64,000 bases of DNA from Echinococcus granulosus (lineage: Eukaryota > Platyhelminthes > Cestoda > Cyclophyllidea > Taeniidae), in NCBI RefSeq assembly GCF_000524195.1, contig NW_020170383.1, forward strand, positions 1,789,758-1,853,757, written 5' to 3'. Made by a program: the position numbers and the translations under genes. Positions 42,292 through 55,075 of the stretch are shown here, piece after piece (position 1 is the first letter of the stretch; every line of letters begins with the position of its first letter). Below the pieces are notes generated by a model. It searched no databases, was not told the DNA's origin, and was given only the letters and a program-made list of their open reading frames with translations.

Positions 42292-45200
42292 ATGGGTCCA
42301 TCCTTTCGAATTGTGATCATTTACGGCAGTCAGACAGGCACAGCGCGTGGCATTGCAGAAAGACTTGCCTTGCAATGTTGCAAGTTGCTTCGGCTGCGCA
42401 ACTACCCGGCCGACTGCCCCACCTCGCTTATTCACCTCTGCTGTGCAAACGACTACACGCCTCTGCAGCAGCTGGCACACGAGCCAGGTCCCGTCATTTT
42501 TGTTTGCTCCACTACCGGATTTGGTGATCCTCCCGACAACATGGCTACTTTTTGGCGCAAGCTCATGAACGTTCGCCTTCCCGAGGGCAGGACTTTTCCT
42601 ACTACACTTCGGTTTGCCGTTCTTGGCGTCGGCGATTCTTCTTACAAGCACTACAATTACGTGGCGAAAAAACTTTACCGACGGATGGTTCATTTGGGGG
42701 CCTCTCCTCTCCCTGTTTCCATGGCGCTGGCTGATGCCGAACAAGATATTGGATTAGGTCTGGCCGATGAGTCCGCAGCTGAAGGTCTTGTGGCCTGCCT
42801 TCAGCGTTTTATGCCCTCTTTGTGGAACACTGTGCTCAATCACTATTCCGACCGTGTACAAACTATTGGCTCTCTTGCCTTCCCAATCACATGGGATGCT
42901 CTAGAATCATCCGAATTCATTGCCTCTTTGCAGCCCAGGTTCTTGGTGCGTCGAGTACGGAAGATTGAGTGTGGCGAGCTTAATCTGATCAATGGCAATC
43001 ATTACCGCAACGAGGAGGTTCTCACGGACATGATAGAGACAACAGTGGCCAGAGACAATGCTCTTTTTAAGACACCTGCAATGCCATCGGCTGCCAGTTG
43101 GTTTGTGATCAAGGCTAATGAACGTATAACGCCGAATAATTATTTTCAGGACACACGGCTCATTAAGCTGGAAGCTGAGGTTGGGTTTTTTCAAATCGCC
43201 TTTAGTATTGTTAAAATTGGTCGTAGAACTTTAAGTGATTTTAAGAATGGTTTTCTGGAACTCTAATAATAAGACTTTTGATTATTCTCTCTTATCAAAA
43301 CGGTATCGCTTGTTACGACTAGCATTTGCTATTTTTATACGGAAGTCCAAATAAGAATGGGGTTATTTCCACATGTCTTCACGTAACGTGATCGCCCTTA
43401 GGATGAAGGATTGTGGTTATGGCTGTTGAAATACTTGCTCTCAACTGAATTGCCGGAATAGGTGTGGTCATCACGGACCGTTGTGCTCTATGACGCGGAT
43501 TTCCACGTTACTTGTTTTGATTTTTCGACAGACATGACGATGCTCAGTTATGTCGAATCTAATTGTTGTACCCTTATTGACCCCACTCACTTTAAGCAGC
43601 GTTTAAGTTGGTCAGGATTTATTGGTAAACGGATTAGTTTAATGCGGCTTTAACGACTGTCCTGTAGGAAATCAGTGATTCGATTCCATGTTGAGCACAA
43701 AATCCTTCATATTTAACCTCAGACCGTCGATAAACTTGTTGATCACGAATATCTTTGGGCTGTTTTGCCCAATAATATTTGAGTTAACCATACAATGCAG
43801 CCTAGGTGATCGGTTTTTATTTATTTCATGACCTTTTGCTATGCAGAATTAGCTTTTTAGCTAGTGTTTATTGACCCATTACAACGTTATCTGGCAGTTC
43901 ATTGATCCACATGCTACCTTTTAAGATATAAGTTTTAAACACTATCAGGCCATTTAAAATTCAGTTTAACCACTTACTGTGATTCCATTGTTCAGATCGG
44001 TAACTTCTCAGGAGACTGTCATAATTACGCAGTTTTAATTTGGGCGGCAGAATGATATGTGCCAATTTTCAGTTTCCCATTGTTGGGTCTATTGTCTGAT
44101 GAATTTTCGTGAATCAGTGCCTGAAACTTGTAATTTTTTGGTGCTATCACAGCAGCTATTAACTTCAGTGCCAAACTTGGGCTAGTCTTCAAGAACTACC
44201 TAAACAATGACTGATTTACTTAATCTCATTACTCTAGAATAAGGATTTGCCGCTTGCCTTCCTTCCGGGCTGCGTCCTTCAAGTGCAGCCTAGAAACCTC
44301 GCAGAGGATGTGTTAGGCTTTTTTAAAGTCACTGGTCTTGATCCGAACGTGCGCATCTCCGTACGAACGTTGACGAAAGAGCTGCATCCCGGTCAACACA
44401 TTGTCTCCTTCACACTGCCCGGTTGTCTCGAACAGGTCTGTGCCACCGATGGCATCTCCCTCGCCTGGCTCGCCACGCATTACTTCGATCTCAAATCAAT
44501 TCCTACACGCACCTTCTTCTCGGAGTTCGCCGCCGCCCACAAATGGCGTCCCACGGGTACTAAAAACGACGAGCGCGTCGCAATGGAATACGATCGGCTG
44601 AAGGAGCTCGGCCAGGCCTGCACTCCTGACGCCGTAGACGACTTCTACGACTATGTAAACCGGCCTCGTAGAAACCTCGTCGAGGTCCTTGGCGACTTCC
44701 CTTGCACCACCTCCTTCATCCCTGCCGAACAGTGGATCAACATTCTCCCCGGCCCTCTACTCTCGCGGCCTTATTCCATTGCTTCCGCCTCGCCAACTGT
44801 CGAATTGCTCGTTGCCGTTGTGACTTACCGAACACGGATGCTAACGCCGAGGCGAGGTTTAGCATCGACCTACTTAGCGCGCAGTAAAATTGGCACACGC
44901 GTGTCAGCTTGGATATCCCGTCCCTCTTATGGCTTTGATTTCTCCTACAATCTTTCGTCTGTTCCGCGACCCCCTCCATGTATCCTCATCGGACCCGGCA
45001 CTGGAGTGGCCCCCTTCCGTGCCTTCATACAGCACCAGCACAGATCTTCACCCCAGGCCTTTAATGTCCTTTTCTTTGGATGTCGCTTCTCACACCGTGA
45101 CTTCTACTTCGAGAAGGAGTGGCGAGCGTTGGAGGCGAAGGGCTGCCTGAAGCTGGTGACGGCCTTTTCGCGCGAGGGTGGGCGCCTTACCACGGCTAAG

Positions 45201-45437
45201 AATCGCACCTATGTGCAGCACAGAATTCGCGAGAACCCCGATTTGGTATGGTCGGTATTGGGCGAGGCTCAGGGCAGCGTGTTCATTGCAGGCAATGCGA
45301 AGACCATGCCAGCTGCGGTGCGTGAAGCTATCGTCGAGGCGGCGCAAACGGGTGGTGGGCTGTCCGAGTACGAAGCAGAGTCGTTTGTCAGCAACCTGGA
45401 GAGCTCAGGGAGGTACCAGGCTGAAGTCTGGATGTAA
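42292..45437 (+). CDS. NDOR1: NADPH-dependent diflavin oxidoreductase 1 (NDOR1/Tah18)
   Basis: This protein passes electrons from NADPH through FAD and FMN to anamorsin (CIAPIN1) in cytosolic Fe-S protein assembly. Two exons, 42292-43179 and 44238-45437 (acceptor alternatively 44244), give 695 residues against about 597 in human. The flavodoxin-like FMN domain shows YGSQTGTARGIAERL near residue 10, STTGFGDPPDNMATFW near 75 and VLGVGDSSYKHYNYVAKKL near 110. The FAD part shows YVNRPRRNLVEVLGDFP and RPYSIAS (about residue 475). The NADPH-binding part shows IGPGTGVAPFRAFIQ (about 550), FFGCRFSHRDFY and FIAGNAKTMPAAV, and the protein ends YQAEVWM with the usual C-terminal aromatic. The linker between the FMN and FAD domains is longer than in human. 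An AATAAA lies at 45756. Start chosen because it aligns with the family N-terminus. Confidence 0.95.
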
Positions 45438-46701
45438 CACAATGCGCCTTTCAATGTTGTGTAAATACATACGCAAAATTTTCTCGCACTGATTTCTTTT
45501 TATCTACACAATCAGTGTTTGCATGGCTGCTCGTGTGAATCTGAGTCAAACCTCTTTGCGTAACTTCGATATTGATGAATGGACATTTATCCATGCTTTT
45601 AAGTACTCTAACGCATTTTCGCTTTCTTATACACTGTTGATTTTATCGTCTTCTCAGGCCCATTGCTTTTGCCAACGTGATTGACATTGGCTCCCAGCTT
45701 GTATAGTTTCTTTCACCCTTTAACCACATTACGCTACACAAAAACCTCGGTTTTGAATAAATTTATTAGTTGTATTTCTGTATCATTTTACACTGAACGA
45801 ATGTTTAACTCCGTCGCAATCCGTCTGTCGGCGGATCACATGGGCACTACCAGGATATTCTCACGATATCCTCTTGCTATTTTATCAAGATCTTTTTTTG
45901 ATACGGTAAGCTTTTAACCTTAATGCAATACGCTTGTTCATTCCTTAGGGCGCGGCCGAATGAATCACATGTTCCAAGTTCTTTGTTAATGACTCGCCGA
46001 CTGTGTTCAATTTGAAATTTCAAATGAAAACTTGAGTCCGATAAACTACTTGTGATAAACTATTGTCCTCTTCTCAATCGCTGAAAACTTATCGCATTTG
46101 TTCATATCTATTCTTTATTTCATGCGGTTCTGAGAGATCTGAAACTTTTATGACATTGTAAAAATTGAACAGCATAACGTTTTCAAGAGTTACTCATATG
46201 GATGTTTAAATGATAAGCTTGTTCTAAAGGTATTTTTAACTTTACTACTGAGTCTTTTGCGGTATACTTGAAAAGTTTTGGTCTATAATTTGCCGCGATA
46301 TCTCCATACCTCAATACCATCCATTACTCGGCCGATTTAACTGTTGCCTATCTTGATTTTCATGATTCTGTTGAAAAAAAGCAAATGTAATTCCAAATTT
46401 ATTTTATCCTCCTCGAAGTACGGCAAAATGTAACATTCGTATTTGTGCTTTCCTCCAGTTAGCCCCGCCAAATCGATGCTTCTAGTTTACAAACCACTTC
46501 CTAGAAGTTTTAGTCGTTCATGTGTGCTGCACGAAGCAGCCAATCGCATCATCCCTCTTCGTTCTTGAACAGGATTACATATATGCTCCTTCACTTTGTG
46601 ATAGTCTTGCACACTTTTGCGTCTTTAAGGCTTTTTCTTTCTCACCTTACAGATGTAACAATTCAGATGCTTTTCGCCAACATGTTTCTCTTTTTCTTCA
46701 G
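45438..46701. other. Intergenic interval NDOR1-EI24
   Basis: Contains the NDOR1 3' UTR, with AATAAA at 45756-45761, and the T-rich approach to the EI24 first exon. No other coding exon recognised. Confidence 0.5.
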
Positions 46702-46711
46702 AGGAAATCAG

Positions 46712-49700
46712 ATGTCAAGAATCGTATCTGGTTGTCTCTTTGGTCTACGAGAGTTCTGTTACGTTCCTCTCGGTCTTTGGCGTATGCACAAACAGATAAA
46801 AAATGCTTCTTCCTCTTTGAGACACAGGGGCACAGTCGCTGATTCTCTAATGCAGCCTTATCATGACCAGGCTCTCCGCAGACAAAAGATATCGGCTGCC
46901 ATGGGTGGAAGACGAGGGTCTCCTTCACAGATCACTGGAAGTTCCCGTCGATCGTCTGTCGAACACTCATCTTTGGTCTATCCATACGTTAACATCCTGA
47001 ATCTCCTTGGCGTGATATGGCTCCTCAACGTACTGGTGGTTTGTGTAAATGTTTTTTTTTTTTGTGAGAATTTTATTTCTTTATAAATCTTTTGTGATTT
47101 GAATGACAATCACTTTCCTCCACTGTTTCGTGCTAAAAATTGCTCATATTTACAAGCGTCTGGAATTTTCTTAAGTTTTTTACCTAGCTTTTGACTGTGC
47201 CTCTTCACTATCATGGAGTCGCTTTACTTATTGGTGGTAGTGAACAACTGCTCGATATCTGTTGATAAGGGCATAGTAACACCGATTTACTCATTCAAAA
47301 TTTTAACTTTTGGAGCCAAGATTCGATTGAATATCCAGCAGATCTGGCCAAATCTGCCGTAATAAGAAAGTCCTCGTGGTGGGCTTCATGTCTTCCCAAT
47401 AGTTCATATTAGTAAGATGATGAATTTATGGAGCAGATTACCACCGTATCTTTGTGAGATCCCTTATTTCAGAGCCTGTTTCTCTGTTTGACTTGGACTG
47501 AAGGGCAAAATAAGCTAAAACTAGACGGAAAATCGGTTCCCCGCGGTGTGTTTAGCTAACAGAGGTATTAATGGTGGTAGAAATTTTTGAGATAATGCTG
47601 ACGGTGAGTTGATCGTGAAAATAGTAGTAGCAGTATCAACGACAACTCATCAGCCCTACCTCTCCATTGACAGCATTTTGAGTAAAAAAATGGTACATCA
47701 TGTGTAGTATTCACTCGGGAGTCCTGAAACTGATATACATTCGTTTTTGTAATAATTGATCCCCACTGGTTGTCCAACGTTTGACCGGATCTAATACATG
47801 GATGCTTCTTGATGATAGCCAAGGAGATAACTTCCAGAAAGCACCAGGTTTATTATTACAGCGTCCGTAACGCGAAGCAAACAGGAGTGGAGTCCTTTAG
47901 CTCAGCCTGTTTATCATTTAATTGAGGAATCAGCGGAACGCAATTTCAATGTTATTGCAAGCCCAGGCGATCAGAGGGCTTGCGAATTGACCAGCTCATT
48001 CAACTTTAGCATTTTACAGCAGTCAAACATATGTAATTGCCCCTTAGTGAGGTTTTGTTCGTTTGAAAAATCAAGTGGTTTGGTTTCACATTTGTACCTA
48101 AAGAATAACCGCTTGTGAATAATTGCAAAACACGGAATTCGCAATCGGCGTTTCGTACATCTATTGTGGCACCAGTGACATAAATGCTTGCCATCTCTTC
48201 CAGTAAATATGCAAGTCTATTTCATGGGCGCATCGTATTGTTCCTATCCTCTCCATACTTTGAATTAGGCGCGCACTTTGTTTCCTGAAATTCCTACATT
48301 ATAGAATATCATAAAAATCTGTTTGTAAGAAAAAAATTCTCATAGCCGCATCTTATTTGTGCTTGACTGATTTGAGGAGGATATGTGTGCAGTCAAGGGC
48401 ACTGAAAGGAGCAGTCTCTCAGATTTTTTTTTCATGCGCAAAGGTTCGTGTTTGACGAACCTGCCCGGTTTTTTGGGAAGGTCGCAAAATTAGCTGTCGT
48501 TACTTTTGCATTTTGACTTCCCTTGGCACATATTCGGCCATTTTCGCGGGCTACCCAAGAGCCCTCGTCTGTGAAAGGACATCATGACCACTAGGGTCTT
48601 CATCAAAACATTTTTTTCCAGATGCCCTAGTTGTCCATGTAAAATAATCCTGCTGATAATATGTGCAACTTGGTCACTTGGTTCCTTGTTAATCCGTCTT
48701 TCCATTAGTGTCAAACTTTTGTATCAGTAGCATTCATACTCTATGAGTGATCGCGTGCCCTTCACTTCCTTTTGCAAGAAATCTTATCCTGAAGACGTTT
48801 GCTTTATTTTAGTTACAAGCTTGTCTTTTTAAACGCACGAGCTGACTCTTTCTCTACACTTTAGGTCTTGTGGCTATGTTCCAACATCTTCTCTTTGATT
48901 GGACAGAGTGTGATAGGTATGATCAATATTCCTCATTCTGTCATTGTTAAATGGTTAAACATTGCATTTCTTATGGTTGGACGGCGTCGCCGATGACTTA
49001 ATCTCTTGGATAAATAAGAAATTGAAGCTAGGTCAAGTGAGGCGAGTGCCTAGGATCTAACAAATCATATAAATTTGCGCTTTTGTGTGCATAGCGACAT
49101 TCCATCTAACTGAACTACTTTGTAGAAGATGGCGTTCCTGATTGCGCAACTTATCTTAAAAAGCAACTGCTGGCCTCCTGACTTTCGTCTGATTGGTGTT
49201 AGTTTGCACCTTTTAAACTGCCCTTCGAATTTAGAAATGGCTGTCATGGTCAGTGTTTGGGCTAAAATAAGCTTTTATAACATTAGTCCTTAATTCCTTC
49301 TGTTCCTTGCTGGGAACAAAAGACTTAGCCATACTCCTATTTATCTTCGCTTCCTTACTCAGTTTTATGAACCAAGAATCTCAAGGCCAAAATTTAACTG
49401 CGTATAGAAGAATAATCTGAGGAAAAGTGTATTCTGCCTCGTTCGCAAACTTTGCCTATTGTTTTGTGTTCGTACTTTGGTACAGCTCTAGATTTTACGT
49501 TTATCGCTATTTAAAAGCATCTTAACCTTTAAAAGGGAAAGTAATAAAACGTAGGTCAAAGCTTACAAGATCTTTGGTCGACTTACTTCTCGTGTTATGT
49601 GCATCGATTGCATAATGCTTGATTTTTAGGGCAATGGTTCTGGCGTTTTTTAATCGTCCGGTGCATATGTGTCCTTGTTACTTCTCTTCTGGGAGGCCTC

Positions 49701-52700
49701 ACCTTCACTCTGACGACGGTGGTCTCCCTCGTGCACATAAAGGTTGGTCCTTTTTCAAGCGTTACATGTGACCTCAATTCCACCACAGCACCACAATCAC
49801 AAATCAAGATGGTAAATGGTACAATCTGTTCTTTAATTGAGACGTAAAAGATGAATCAGTAGACGCTTTAACGGCACTTGCTTTTTTGCATCCTATGCAC
49901 AAAACCACAATAGCGTCTTTGCACTATTAGAATCATCTAGGAAGGGATGTGGTAATAGATTAAATAAGCAGTCGAAAATTACCGCTTTTCATTAGTGGAA
50001 GTAAGGAGGATGACTGACGTAAAATTCCCCTACTTTGAAAACAATATGCGAATGCTGCCTTTTCAGTTCCGATAAAGTGCCAAATCAGTCCGCATTCATG
50101 TGATGTGCTAACCAAATTGGGTTGAAGATTCTCCTGCGCTCTAACAACATGGATCGCAAAAATTGCCTTTAATGGTGCATATTTGGTCGTAAACTGCAAC
50201 TATGTATGGAAATAAAAATTGCAATGTAATTTCCGGAAATATGGAAGTGTTTTCTGGCAAATTTACTGGAGTTATTCCCCCTCTTTGTACACACATTATC
50301 TCAAGCTCACTTTTTCCCACAGCACACCCTTTCAACCTTTTCTACTTTCGGTCTTTCAGTGAGGGCGAGAGAATGTTCGATGTGCAGCAACCATCCCTAC
50401 AACCAACCTCTGGCATTCCTTGCCATTGCCACTATTCAGTCGATAACAAATGATACATTCCCTTTCCAGCAGAAAGGCTAAAGTATGGTTTTTCAATTCA
50501 GCTGAGGTGCAGTTTTGATGTTGTGTCAAGTGGTGTAGACGCTTTGTGCAGGGGCTTGCTTGTAGTTACTATCACTGTGCTACCTACTCTGTCGATTTTC
50601 TTCTGAGACGTTGCGTTTTTTAATTTTATCACCTTAAGTAAGCACATTAGTTGCTCCTCTTGTTGATAATTTGTTATACTTCGCTTTGCCTTAATGAATG
50701 ATTTCTATAGGCTTAAAAAGCGCAAATCCCGCGTCCTTCTTAAACACATTTTGAATGTGAACGTTGAAGGTTTATTAAATTGATGATGCAATGCTTAAAC
50801 CCTCGTCTTCCCCAATTACCTACTTCCATTGTTCGTGATTTGGTTTATTGTAGGAAGATAATTAAATTGTAGAAGTAGGACTGCCTCGAAGTTGAAGGTT
50901 TACCTCATTGCGTGCAGAAATTGTTAGTGAGCGAGATAAATATGAACTTCTGTGCACTTGTAAATAGCTTTTCACATCCCCGTGCCAAGTGTTGGTACTT
51001 ACTTCAGAATGCGGCATTTTCTATCTTTGTTATTCGGGCGATGTTTCTGTAAATATATAGCTGTGGGTTTGAGAGAATGCTCATTGAGTGTCAGCTACAG
51101 CACATAGCTTAAGAGGTAATGCTGGGCTCCTTCCCCCTCCCCCCTCCGTGAATCTAGGTTTATTGCTACTGGTAAAGATCAACTGGGTTGGGACACTTTG
51201 GAGCACCCTATAATAATCTTCATTCTGTTGTCTCTTCTAGTTAGAAATGTTCAGTTCAATTCTGGTCTGTTCAAAGCCTAGGTGTCTGACGTTTTCGCTT
51301 TCAGGATAAACTCTTCCTATTTTAGCTGTCCGGTCGCAAATAAACACGCAGATTTGATATCTGTAGTACTTTGTCCATTTTAATGTCAGGGAGGAAATTT
51401 ACGTTAATTTTGGTTTAAAATTTGTTTTGAGAACTGAGTTTTTGTGTTTTAAATGCATTTCATATTTTTGTAAAATTCTTCAACTTTTCGGTGCAACAAG
51501 AGCTCATAAAGAGATTCTGAATTTTTTTATTCTCATTTTACAGTTGTTCTCGACAAGCTCTGGTTACCGCCTCATGTTTATAACCATCTTCAAAGTTGGA
51601 ATATTTGCTCGTTAACTAAGTGGTTGTTTAACGTTGTGGCACTTTTTCGCTACAAAAATGCATGCACCGAGTGAACATTTGGCGTCCAGCTGCGCTCTGA
51701 GAACAGTCTTGTCTGTCCACCAGCAGGAAGACGTGGAACTTGGGATAAATTGGCCACCTTACGCCTCTTATTCCCACTATCAGTTGTGCGGTTCACTGGA
51801 ATCTCCAACTGTATCTACTTTTTCTCCACTAATTCGTTGAGTATTTTATCCAGATCCCAAACTAGTTTGATAGATTAATTCTCTTTCCATGTTCGCAACT
51901 ACTTAAATTTGTCTTGAATCCTAGTTTCCTTACTAGACGAAAATAGGCTTTAATGAACCACGCCTTCATATTTTCATTCACTTAGAATCCCAACAAATAT
52001 TAATCCCTTTTAAATTGCAAACAGACCTTCAAAAGTCCATTTTTCTTTCCCTAATGTCGTTTTCGTCATTGCAATTATGGTGGTTTTGGCGGACCAGCAT
52101 TCATCGTCTTTTATGTCTATTCGGCATAAGTCTGCAGAGCTGTATCAGAGTTAAGGATTAGTGTTTTTTAATTGTAATGCATTTTCCTTGGGTGTCAAGT
52201 CCTACGGAAATTACCCTCATCTTGCCTTCTAATTGGCAAGTAAAATTGCATTTCGCTGGAGTGGAAACTACCATTCGGCTGTCACTCGTTGAACAAAGGT
52301 ACAACTTAAACATTTCTTGTGAAGAGTTGGTCGAGATCGTTGATGTATGGAATGAAAATGGCGAATGTTTCATTTTTAGCATAAACTTGCAGTTCACGGG
52401 ACAATTATTGACACGAGAAATAACTTTATAATGTCATATTTTCTGATTAAGCCTCACGACTTTTGGGAAATGGTAGCAGTCGCCTGTAATAGTTGATATC
52501 AGGATCATAGTACGTGTTTAAGGCTATGAGTAGTTGAGCAAATTGTGTTCCATTATTTGGTGTTAACTGCTCCAATGCTATCAAGGAAGTTTTTCCACTC
52601 GTTTATGTAGAAGATATGCGATTCGATAACCGCCGTCCGGCAGCAGCGTTTTTCAGTAGGCTCCCGAAGCGCCGAAGAAGCAAGTAGACGTCTTCGCGAA

Positions 52701-54364
52701 AACTCGGTAGTTCGGGGTCAAAATGACACATTCTCTGCTGCAACCTCGTCAAGTACCTCCGCTACTTTTGCTGCTGCAGTCGCCCCCTCCTATGACATTG
52801 GTAAACAGTTGATGGACTGCGTCTATTCCATGGTTTTCTTCCTGATCTATCGTGGGCAGGTGAGATTTCGCCTTTGTGAATGTTGCATTGTAAAGCCAGT
52901 TTTAGTACTTATATACTGCACTACGAAGTCATCCAATCTACAAAGCCTCAGGAATAATGAAATTAGTAAGAAAATGCTCATGATAGAGAGTAAGCAAGGA
53001 TTATTTGCTCTATACCCGACTGATTAATTTCTTTCACGTTGAAATTTGTAGGAGATTCAGCATGTTATTGCGACTATCGGAAATCGCAACCAAATATCAT
53101 GAATTGACTTAGTGTTAGGAAGATCACTATTTTAGCTAACATTATTGCTAGAAACTGGAATCTCTTTTGTTTCACTATTTCTAGTCTATTGATGGAAATT
53201 GCGTATTTTTTAAACAAAGTATATTGAAAATAACTTGCAGTATTTACGATGAATTTAGCGTCCTAACCATTCTCTATTTCAGTGGAGTCTCCTTACAATC
53301 CTCATGTCTCCTTCCCTCATCAAGATCTTCATTCACTCAATCACCCTAGGCTTTACCTACGCCTGCTATGCATTCGAATATTACGCTCGACAGACGTCAA
53401 GTGAGCCTCATTCAAGCACCAGCGTTATTTTGTCCCCTAGCTTTACAATACGTGACAGTTACTTTTTTGCTTGTCTCTTATAATCTGCTGGTCGAAATAT
53501 TGTTGGTGAGCATTTAGTCTATGCCTCGAAGTAGCATTCCATGCTCGTATTATTGCTTCCGAAGATCTGCCATTCAATAGTAATATCACAACTACACTAC
53601 GCATTGAAAACATTGTTACAGTAGGCTTTTTGTTACACCTATGCACAAATACTAGTTCATATGGCGAAGATAATTATTGCGGTTCGCTTGCTATTGTGTA
53701 ACTTTAGACTCATGCCTGATATGACATGTATTTATTGTTGCTAACAAGCGCTGTTAGTGTTTGAAATTTCATAATTATTCCCCAAACTTGCCCAAATAGC
53801 TAAGATTTCCTACCTCATGCAGCCCGACACTGGTGAGCTAGGTGCATAAACCCCACTCTGAGCATATATGTACTTGGTTTCGTTTGCCAATGTATAAAAG
53901 ACAATCACAGAGTTGTAGAGAATCATAAGCAATAATGATTTTTACTTAGTATTATTGGATGGCTTTTTTCATGCAATTTCGATGCCTGAACGTAAAGAAA
54001 CTGTAATTTTAGGTCACTTCCGGGCATTCCTATTTTAGATGTCACAGCAGAACTTCTCCTCACACAAGTAATTTCCTTCTGGCCGGTTTTCGTCGGCTAT
54101 GGTCTGCCCCTTGGTGCTCTGGACGCACTTTCTTCTGTCTCCTTATGGAGTGAATTGTTATTTGCATTCCTATATCCCGTTTTGATAGTGGGAGCCTTTC
54201 AAGTATCATGGTCCAGAGCTCTTGATCCAAAGCAGCATCGTGTGTCACTGCGTCTTCGTTCCCTTGTCGCTCTCTCTATGAAACCGGCTCTTTACGGCAC
54301 CAACGTTCTCATCTCCGTCTTCGCATCTCACCTCAGCTATCGATTTACATTACCCCATCGTTGA
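46712..54364 (+). CDS. EI24: EI24 homologue, ER multi-pass membrane protein
   Basis: EI24 (etoposide-induced 2.4, PIG8) is an ER membrane protein involved in autophagy and p53-linked growth control in animals. Six exons in phase: 46712-47035, 48865-48916, 49630-49742, 52611-52859, 53283-53400 and 54039-54364, giving 393 residues against 340 in human. Exon 1 has the family N-terminus with a basic Arg/Ser stretch (GGRRGSPSQITGSSRRSS) before the first membrane segment. Exon 2 continues that segment. Exon 4 ends with a hydrophobic helix (CVYSMVFFLIY). Exon 5 shows TYACYAFEYYA, matching the YSLYCFEYRW region of human. Exon 6 shows FWPVFVGYGLPLGALDA, matching NWPYYFGFGLPLAFLTA. Several membrane helices are evident. 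The exon 1 donor could be 47036, 47039 or 47045, all the same phase. Acceptor CAG at 46699-46701 lies 10 nt before the start. AATAAA occurs at 54959. Confidence 0.92.
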
Positions 54365-55075
54365 ACCGGCCAAATCAATTCAGTGTTAAAAAAGCATAAA
54401 ACCCTATTGCCAACAACACTTAAATCGTCTCCTTGTTTCGAAACGCTGATACAGGTATTAGTTTGCCACTCATCACCACCTTGGTAAGAATCACTCTGTC
54501 CGGTTGCTATGATTGTTCGGAATGTCGCCTTAGGAATTACAAGCTCAATGGATGGGTGTGCCAGCGCTGCCTGGGTGGCAAGGCATTTTTCGAAGGAAAA
54601 GCTGCAGTGGTCCGGTGTTTTGTTTGATTCCTTTTTTAGGCGCACGATCACTCAATTTTGGTAATTTGTGCTTTTGGTGCAGCGTAGCCTCCAGCATTAG
54701 CTGTCCTTCTGTGTATTTTATTCAGTACTAATTTGAGTCATTTCTTATCAGGCAGAGACTGAATATCACTGCCTGTTTATATCCTGAGAGATGCGACAAA
54801 TCGCCTGATACAGCACAGTGAAGACTACTTTATCTTGTAAAACAGATTTCTGGTATGAGGCATAAAACATCGGACTTGCAAAATGTCGTTGGCAAATGGT
54901 GAATTGTGCGGAAGCAATTAATGGTTCTCGTCTGTATGCATATAATCTAAAGTGAAAAAATAAAACTAATAAAAGGATTATTTTTTGCACAGCTATATGT
55001 TAATGTTCAGATGGTACACTCATTCTGCTGCAAACCGTTGTAGGCAGAAATATGATTACTCAAAACTTTGTTTAA
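54365..55075. other. EI24 3' region and upstream region of the Wee1-like gene
   Basis: Holds an AATAAA at about 54959-54964, which would end EI24 transcripts about 600 nt past the stop. A GTTGTAG acceptor-like site about 34 nt before the next ATG may process the following mRNA. No coding exon recognised. Confidence 0.45.
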
